The position numbers and the translations under genes were made by a program. The notes beneath the pieces were generated by a model that was given only the letters and a program-made list of their open reading frames with translations, was not told the origin of the DNA and made no database searches. This document shows positions 4,646 to 9,070 of a DNA stretch of 9,070 nt, in pieces. Origin of the DNA: an uncultured delta proteobacterium (GTDB lineage: Bacteria; Myxococcota_A; Polyangia; Polyangiales; Ga0077539); contig CAIOSS010001121.1 of NCBI GenBank assembly GCA_903860995.1, positions 1-9,070 of the forward strand, in the 5' to 3' direction. The stretch's first letter is position 1; the number at the start of each line of letters is the position of its first letter.

Positions 4646-6127
4646 ATGAAGACCCTGGTCGACCTCGCATACGCGCCTCGCGGAGAGTGGGACGACCGCG
4701 CGCGAGCGGCGTTCTCAGAGGCGCTTCGTGGGCGCTACCCAAGGGTCCATGACCTCACCGACAAGAAGAACGACGAGCGCCGCTTCCAGCTCCGCGTGAA
4801 CGCCGACGCGAAGGACAAAGCCATCCCGTACGCCGCGCTCATCGCCCCCGAGCAGGACCTCGCCGGGGGGTACGGCGGCATGAGCTTCGTGATGTTTCCG
4901 GCGGACCGGCCCGGCGCCCCGGCGCTGATCACGATGGTCGTCGGAACCAACGGCCTCGCCCCCGACGAGGCCGTGCTCGGACGCCCCGGGCACGGGCGCA
5001 AGTGCGCGGCGATCGCCGCGTGGCTCAACGCTCACTCGACCGGCGCCGCGTGGGCGAAGCGCGACCCGGTGCGCATCGACCTCGACCTCCCGCGATCGCT
5101 CTCCCAGCACCTCGACGCGTGGGGCGGCGCGTGCGGCAAATACGGGAGGGTGATCTACGCCACCTTCGCTCCGCCGGCGACGCGCACCGCGGCGAGCGAC
5201 GAGCTCACCCGCCAGGCCATCACTGGCTTCATCGACCTCTTCTTCGACGAGCGCCGCATCTCCCCGAAGGAGGACTCTCGCGACGGCGCCGAAGAGATCC
5301 GCCGCGCGTGGATGGCGCGCATGCTCCCCGGGACCTCGGACGAACACGTCGCCCAGCTGCTGAAATCCCGGCGCTTCGCGATCATCGAGGGCCCGCCGGG
5401 GACGGGCAAGACCGAGCTCGCCGGGCGGCTCCTGCGCGAGCGCTACGACGGCCGCGGGAGGGTCATCCAGTTTCACCCCGGGACCACCTACGAGTCCTTC
5501 ATCGGCGGCCTCGCGCCGCGGGACGGCGGGGCGCTCGGGTTCACATTTCGCCCGGTGCGCGGACACCTGATGGACGCCGCCCTCGATGCCGCGCGAGAGC
5601 CGACGAAGCCGTATCTGCTCGTCGTCGACGAGATCAACCGCGCCGATCTGGCGAAGGTGCTCGGCGAGGCCATCTACCTCTTCGAGCCCGACAAGGCCGA
5701 CCGCGAGATCACCCTCGCGCACGAGTTCGAAGGCGTCGGCCGCACGCTCCGGCTCCCTCCGAATCTCCACGTCCTCGGGACGATGAACAGCGCCGATCGG
5801 AGCATCGCGATCCTCGACGTGGCGGTGCGCCGCCGCTTCGCCTTCGTCGCCCTCTGGCCGCAGCTCTCAGTCGTCGAGGAGCACTCCGGGGAGGTGCTCC
5901 AGCGGAGCTTTCACGACCTGCTCTCGCTCTTCGTCGAGCACGCCAGCGACGACGCGCTGCCGCTCACGCCGGGGCACGCGTACTTCCTCGGCAGCGACGC
6001 CGAAGCGCCCTCGCGGCTCGCTACGTCGGTGCGACCCCTCCTGGAGGAGTACCTCGCGCAGGGCTACGTGGCGGGCTTCGCCGACGAGGTCCGCGCGTAC
6101 ATCGACCGCATCGCGCAAGGGACCTGA
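4646..6127 (+). CDS. mcrB: McrB-like AAA+ motor subunit of a type IV restriction system
   Basis: A 493-residue McrB-type AAA+ NTPase, expected to form the motor ring that drives the partner McrC nuclease on modified DNA. Walker A G-P-P-G-T-G-K-T is at 249-256, Walker B L-L-V-V-D-E-I-N-R-A-D at 324-334, the McrB signature G-T-M-N-S-A-D-R-S-I at 378-387, and R-R-R-F with candidate Arg finger at 395-398. The segment I-Q-F-H-P-G-T-T-Y-E-S-F-I-G-G at 274-288 matches the conserved V-Q-F-H...Y-E-D-F-I region of McrB proteins. Residues 1-215 are the likely target-recognition part; G-G-M-S-F-V-M-F-P at 77-85 faintly recalls MrcB-type N-terminal domains, but I cannot assign it. Start ATG 4646 is the first codon before the coherent sequence; there is no clear ribosome site. 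In 4419-4645 I see only a poor promoter candidate (TTGTGC at 4609-4614, CACGAT 17 bases later). Confidence 0.88.
   Translation: MKTLVDLAYAPRGEWDDRARAAFSEALRGRYPRVHDLTDKKNDERRFQLRVNADAKDKAIPYAALIAPEQDLAGGYGGMSFVMFPADRPGAPALITMVVGTNGLAPDEAVLGRPGHGRKCAAIAAWLNAHSTGAAWAKRDPVRIDLDLPRSLSQHLDAWGGACGKYGRVIYATFAPPATRTAASDELTRQAITGFIDLFFDERRISPKEDSRDGAEEIRRAWMARMLPGTSDEHVAQLLKSRRFAIIEGPPGTGKTELAGRLLRERYDGRGRVIQFHPGTTYESFIGGLAPRDGGALGFTFRPVRGHLMDAALDAAREPTKPYLLVVDEINRADLAKVLGEAIYLFEPDKADREITLAHEFEGVGRTLRLPPNLHVLGTMNSADRSIAILDVAVRRRFAFVALWPQLSVVEEHSGEVLQRSFHDLLSLFVEHASDDALPLTPGHAYFLGSDAEAPSRLATSVRPLLEEYLAQGYVAGFADEVRAYIDRIAQGT
6117..6122 (+). promoter_or_regulatory. Ribosome binding site supporting the TTG start of mcrC
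   Basis: AAGGGA lies inside the last codons of mcrB, eight bases before TTG 6131-6133, and supports this unusual start. No ATG follows until deep in the protein. Confidence 0.5.
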
Positions 6128-6130
6128 CCG

Positions 6131-7612
6131 TTGCCCACGAGGCCCAAGCGCGCTCCGACCCCGAAGGCCCCGAAGCGCGCCCCGGATCGACCCGCACGCT
6201 CGGCGAGGGTCGTCGCAGGAACGCGCTCGGTCCCGGACAGCAGCGAGCGCTTCGTCCCGGCGCTCGACTGGCTGGGCGGCGACGGGAGCGACCCGCGCTC
6301 GTCCGCCGAGCGACGCGCGGAGAAGCTGGTCTCCGCGAACGCGGGCCTCCTGCGCGACCTCGGCGTGACGGCGGACGTCACCCGTCGCCACGGAGAGCCG
6401 GGCCTGGTGGTCCACACCTCGACGCGCATCGGCGCGGTGCCGTTGTTGTCGCCGATCACCGGGCGCCCGGACTTCGGGCTGGTGGTCGAGCCCCGCTTCA
6501 CCTGGTCGTCCGCCGGCGACATGCTCGCCGGGACGGGCTTCCGGGTCGTTCCGGACCTGCTTCCGCTGCCCGACCTGCCGCAGTCCGAGCGGCGGGTCCC
6601 GCCGTGGGTGCTGTCCAGCGTCGTGCTGATGCGCCTGCGCTCGCTGCTCGACTCGCTGCAGCGGCGCTTCGCGGTGACCAGCGCAGACCTGCGCGCGCCG
6701 CGCGGTCAGGTCGATTGGGAGCGGTACGCGACCACCCGCTTCGCGCTCGGTCGGGCGCTCGACGTGCCCTGCCGTTTCCCAGACCTGCGCGACGACGAGG
6801 AGCTGCGATCGGCGATCCAATGGGTGGTCCGGCGCCACCGCGACGCGCTGCTCGGGCAGAGGTCCGCGGGCCTCGTCGTGCGACGGTTGCTGGCCATGTG
6901 CGACGTGCTGCTCGCGCGCCTCTCGGGCAGCGCTCCGCGGATGCCGGCGGCGCAGCAACGGCAGGGCTGGTCACGCCGCGCGGTCGCGCCGCGGGTCTTT
7001 CGCGAGGGGCTCCAGGCCATCGACTGGACCGTCGACGAGCGCGGGCTCGCTGGTCTCTCGGACCTCGCCGGTCTGGCGTGGCGCATGGACATGGAGGTGT
7101 TCTTCGAAGCCTGGGTCGAGGCGGTCGCCGAGGACGCGGCGCGGCGCGTGGGAGCACGACTGCGCGCGGGCCGACGACACGAGACGCGCGTCCCTCTCGA
7201 CTGGGCGCCGCCGTCCGCGGGCTCGCAGCGATCGCTGGTGCCCGACCTGGTGATGGAGCGCGAGGACGTCGTGGTGGTTCTCGACGCGAAGTACAAGCGC
7301 CACGCCGAGGAGATCGAGCGCCTCGGATGGGCGAACGCCGACGAGGTGCTGCGGGAGCACCACCGCAACGATGTGCTGCAGGCGCTCGCGTACTCGACGC
7401 TGTTCGACGCGCCGCGAGTGGTCGCATGCCTGGTGTACCCGGCGTCGCCGAGCGCGTGGCAGGGGTTGGTCGCCCGCGGGAGGACCATCACGCGAGCGAA
7501 GGTTCGGAGCGGCGCGCGGAACGTGGAGCTGGCGTTGATGGCAGTACCGCTGTCGGGTGACCGCGATGCCGCGGGCGTCGCGCTCGAGCGCCTGGTGGTG
7601 GACGCGGCGTGA
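6131..7612 (+). CDS. mcrC: McrC-like PD-(D/E)XK nuclease subunit
   Basis: A 493-residue McrC-type endonuclease, expected to bind the McrB ring and cut modified DNA. The first 35 residues are basic and Pro/Ala-rich, probably disordered. L-R-A-P-R-G-Q-V-D-W (187-196) and V-P-C-R-F-P-D-L-R-D-D (212-222) match the conserved RGR-D and PCRF-EL-xD segments of the McrC family. The nuclease motif follows: L-V-P-D-L at 369-373 (Asp372), then V-V-V-L-D-A-K-Y-K at 381-389 (Asp385, Lys387), then R-N-D-V-L-Q-A-L-A-Y at 412-421. The active site therefore looks complete. It starts with TTG three bases after the mcrB stop, a tight two-gene operon with likely translational coupling. The protein is longer than E. 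coli McrC (about 350 residues), mainly from the N-terminal extension and extra helical sequence near 225-300. Confidence 0.88.
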   Translation: MPTRPKRAPTPKAPKRAPDRPARSARVVAGTRSVPDSSERFVPALDWLGGDGSDPRSSAERRAEKLVSANAGLLRDLGVTADVTRRHGEPGLVVHTSTRIGAVPLLSPITGRPDFGLVVEPRFTWSSAGDMLAGTGFRVVPDLLPLPDLPQSERRVPPWVLSSVVLMRLRSLLDSLQRRFAVTSADLRAPRGQVDWERYATTRFALGRALDVPCRFPDLRDDEELRSAIQWVVRRHRDALLGQRSAGLVVRRLLAMCDVLLARLSGSAPRMPAAQQRQGWSRRAVAPRVFREGLQAIDWTVDERGLAGLSDLAGLAWRMDMEVFFEAWVEAVAEDAARRVGARLRAGRRHETRVPLDWAPPSAGSQRSLVPDLVMEREDVVVVLDAKYKRHAEEIERLGWANADEVLREHHRNDVLQALAYSTLFDAPRVVACLVYPASPSAWQGLVARGRTITRAKVRSGARNVELALMAVPLSGDRDAAGVALERLVVDAA

Positions 7613-7697
7613 GGACCGCTCCGCCGCGATCGCGGCCCCGGCCGCGCCCTCTCGACGCCCCCTCGCGTCCGCCGCGCGGTTGCTCCATGAAGGAGCG

Positions 7698-8202
7698 ATG
7701 CGTCATCACCCCTTCGGCCCATCCGGGCTCCCGCTCCCCGTGCTCGGCCGAGGGCAACTGGAATCTCGAATCCGACGATCGCACTCGCGCCCTCGCCGCG
7801 CTCCGCCGCGGGCTCGACCTCGGCCTGACCCACGTCGACACGGCCGAGCTCTATGGCAACGGCGCCGTCGAGACCCTGGTCGGCGAGGCCCTCGTCGGAC
7901 GGCGCGACGAGGTCTACCTCGTCTCCAAGGTGCTTCCGTCGAATGCCTCGCGCGGGGGTACCCTCCGCGCTTGCGAGCGGTCGCTGCGTCGCCTCCAGAC
8001 CGACCATCTCGACCTGTACCTCCTGCATTGGCCCGGCGCGCACCCCCTCGCCGAGACCGTCGCGGCCTTCGATGATCGCGTGATCGAGCACGCGGTCATC
8101 CCCTGGTGCGAAGCCCACGGCGTCAGCGTGGTGGCCTACAGCCCCTTCGGATCGGGTCAATTCCCTGGCACGCGGAGCCAGGGAGGTCGCGTGCTGGCGG
8201 AG
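7698..8202 (+). pseudogene. Decayed aldo/keto reductase
   Basis: The original start is probably ATG 7698-7700, opening M-R-H-H-P-F-G-P-S-G-L-P-L-P-V-L-G-R-G. One extra G in the run at 7752-7754 then shifts the frame. The next frame continues N-W-N-L-E-S-D-D, T-H-V-D-T-A-E-L-Y-G, Y-L-V-S-K-V and L-D-L-Y-L-L-H-W-P-G, which contain the family's Asp, Tyr, Lys and His catalytic residues. After E-T-V-A-A-F (near 8072) it jumps to V-I-E-H-A-V-I-P-W-C-E-A-H-G-V-S-V-V-A-Y-S, dropping roughly 60-100 residues that normally hold G-V-S-N-F and the N-Q segment. The similarity ends at G-G-R-V-L-A-E (8202), with the NADP-binding C-terminus missing. AAGGAG lies two bases before the ATG. From 8203 to 8394 I see nothing recognisable. 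Confidence 0.85.
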
Positions 8203-8394
8203 GGCGCCGAGGGCGAGCAGCCGGCCGACGCGCCAGCCAGCTTGAGCAGGGCGAGCGCATCCTGGGGTTTGAGCATCGTCGTGTTCTATTCGCGAATCGC
8301 GCGAGGCCGTCTTTCGACATCACTGGCAAGAGACCGGTCTGGCAGCTCGGTGAAGGAGGCGACACGATCCATGTCGGGCCGTCCGGACAGGGTC

Positions 8395-8411
8395 GCCCGC
8401 GCATCGCGGGC
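8395..8411 (-). terminator. Possible hairpin terminator after the helicase gene
   Basis: GCCCGCG and CGCGGGC form a 7-bp stem around CAT, starting one base after the helicase stop on the minus strand. There is no T-run, so it may be a weak or Rho-assisted terminator, or chance in G+C-rich DNA. Confidence 0.35.
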
Positions 8412-8412
8412 C

Positions 8413-9070
8413 TCATGAAACCGGCGGTTGCGCGGACCCGCGCAAGGACTCCGCGAGCGCTTCGAGCATCGCCGCCAGCGGCCCTGCGAGCGCGGGGGGC
8501 ACGTCGATGCGCAGGCTGCCATCGGGCTGCCTCGTCACCCTCGGCGCGGTGATCGGCGGACTCCCCTCCGCTGGCTCCGCGGGTGCCTTCGGCGCTGGCG
8601 CGGGCGCTTCGGTCGGCGTCTCGGTCGCGACGGCGCCGGCCTCCGTGACGGGCCCATCGGCCTCTGGCTCCGCGTCGCCGACGGGCACGTCGATGGGCTC
8701 GACGATCTTCCGCACCGACTCGAGGAACGACGCGCTCCCCTCGAAGCGGACCTCGTCCGTTGTTCCATCGAACAACGAAGAGAAAACGGCCTTCTTCTGC
8801 GCGACCAGTATCGCGATGCGCGCCTCGATGCCCTCCTCGCTCACGAGGTTGTACACGTCGATGGGCTTCGACTGCCCGAGGCGGTAGATGCGGCCGATGC
8901 GCTGCTCGAGCACCGCGGGGTTCCAAGGGACCTCCAGGTTGATGCAGCACGACGCCGCGTGCTGGAGGTTGAGCCCCACGCCCCCGGCGTCGCTCAGGAA
9001 CATCACCGTCACCGCCGGGTCGTCGTGAAAGTCCACGATGGCGTGCTCGCGCAGCTTGGACGACTCCGCG
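8413..9070 (-). CDS. SNF2-family helicase/translocase, C-terminal part
   Basis: The last 218 residues of a SNF2-type (superfamily 2) ATPase; the 5' end lies beyond the right edge. Near the edge is helicase motif V, L-S-D-A-G-G-V-G-L-N-L-Q, then L-E-V-P-W-N-P-A, then motif VI, E-Q-R-I-G-R-I-Y-R-L-G-Q, and the usual D-V-Y-N-L-V-S-E-E-G-I-E segment. The core is followed by an A/P/E/T-rich linker of about 50 residues and a short terminal region, P-D-G-S-L-R-I-D-V-P-P ... L-A-A-M-L-E-A-L-A-E-S-L-R, that may be an interaction helix. Such translocases occur in defence systems as well as in transcription and repair; nothing visible here decides. It is convergent with the mcrBC operon, so not part of it. 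Confidence 0.88.
   Translation of the reverse strand, partial: AESSKLREHAIVDFHDDPAVTVMFLSDAGGVGLNLQHAASCCINLEVPWNPAVLEQRIGRIYRLGQSKPIDVYNLVSEEGIEARIAILVAQKKAVFSSLFDGTTDEVRFEGSASFLESVRKIVEPIDVPVGDAEPEADGPVTEAGAVATETPTEAPAPAPKAPAEPAEGSPPITAPRVTRQPDGSLRIDVPPALAGPLAAMLEALAESLRGSAQPPVS

Noticed and set aside
4715..6958. Long antisense frames opposite mcrB and mcrC
   Set aside because: Composition mirrors codon bias of the sense genes, with no recognisable motifs.
5002..7560. An 852-codon plus-strand open frame
   Set aside because: It spans two well-supported genes in another frame and is made almost wholly of Arg, Ala, Gly and Pro, a G+C-rich shadow.
6706..8160. A 484-codon minus-strand frame across mcrC and the reductase
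   Set aside because: Ser/Arg/Thr-rich shadow; the sense strand shows clear nuclease and reductase motifs.
1..9070. CRISPR arrays, retron or reverse transcriptase genes, rRNA or complete tRNA genes
   Set aside because: No regularly spaced repeats, no reverse-transcriptase motifs and no complete RNA gene were found on either strand by reading.

Overview
This window is very G+C-rich with strong third-position G/C bias. Protein style suggests a high-GC proteobacterium or myxobacterium; the lineage is inference from composition only. It looks like an accessory, defence-type region: a few intact genes among many decayed ones.

Left part (1-2483). The left edge holds a weakly supported partial reading frame, a short imperfect direct repeat and an AT-rich palindrome. 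Next, on the minus strand, comes a two-gene unit: a 66-residue unknown protein overlapping a YhcG/DUF1016 family PD-(D/E)XK nuclease. Behind it are the 3' end of a tRNA gene (no 5' half) and a perfect 15-bp-stem terminator, the usual look of a tRNA-associated integration site. Further right is a broken second copy of the nuclease gene, joined across an internal deletion. A palindromic sequence that is coding inside the intact nuclease gene recurs at three other places (one much degraded). One copy carries a compensating base-pair change.

Middle (2484-4645). On the minus strand: a metallophosphoesterase with a Dbr1-like layout; an AbiEi-family antitoxin-type gene with no clear start or stop of its own; a scrap of a TOTE-type archaeo-eukaryotic primase fused against its 5' end; a ten-base G run; and the C-terminal stub of what looks like an ATPase/PD-(D/E)XK protein. 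The stretches 3991-4232 and 4419-4645 contain no gene I can support.

Right part (4646-9070). An intact plus-strand pair encodes a McrB-like AAA+ GTPase/ATPase and a McrC-like PD-(D/E)XK nuclease, separated by 3 nt: a type IV (modification-dependent) restriction system with an N-terminal recognition region that I do not recognise. It is followed by an aldo/keto reductase pseudogene (one-base insertion, internal deletion, lost 3' end). Convergent to that is the C-terminal part of a SNF2-family helicase, whose 5' end lies beyond the right edge.

Overall, McrBC and YhcG are the likely working defence genes. The TOTE, AbiEi and second YhcG pieces are remains of earlier arrivals, which suggests a turnover hotspot. 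I did not find a clearly new intact system. The best leads are the repeated palindrome in the nuclease gene, the TOTE/AbiEi junction and the unfamiliar McrB N-terminus.
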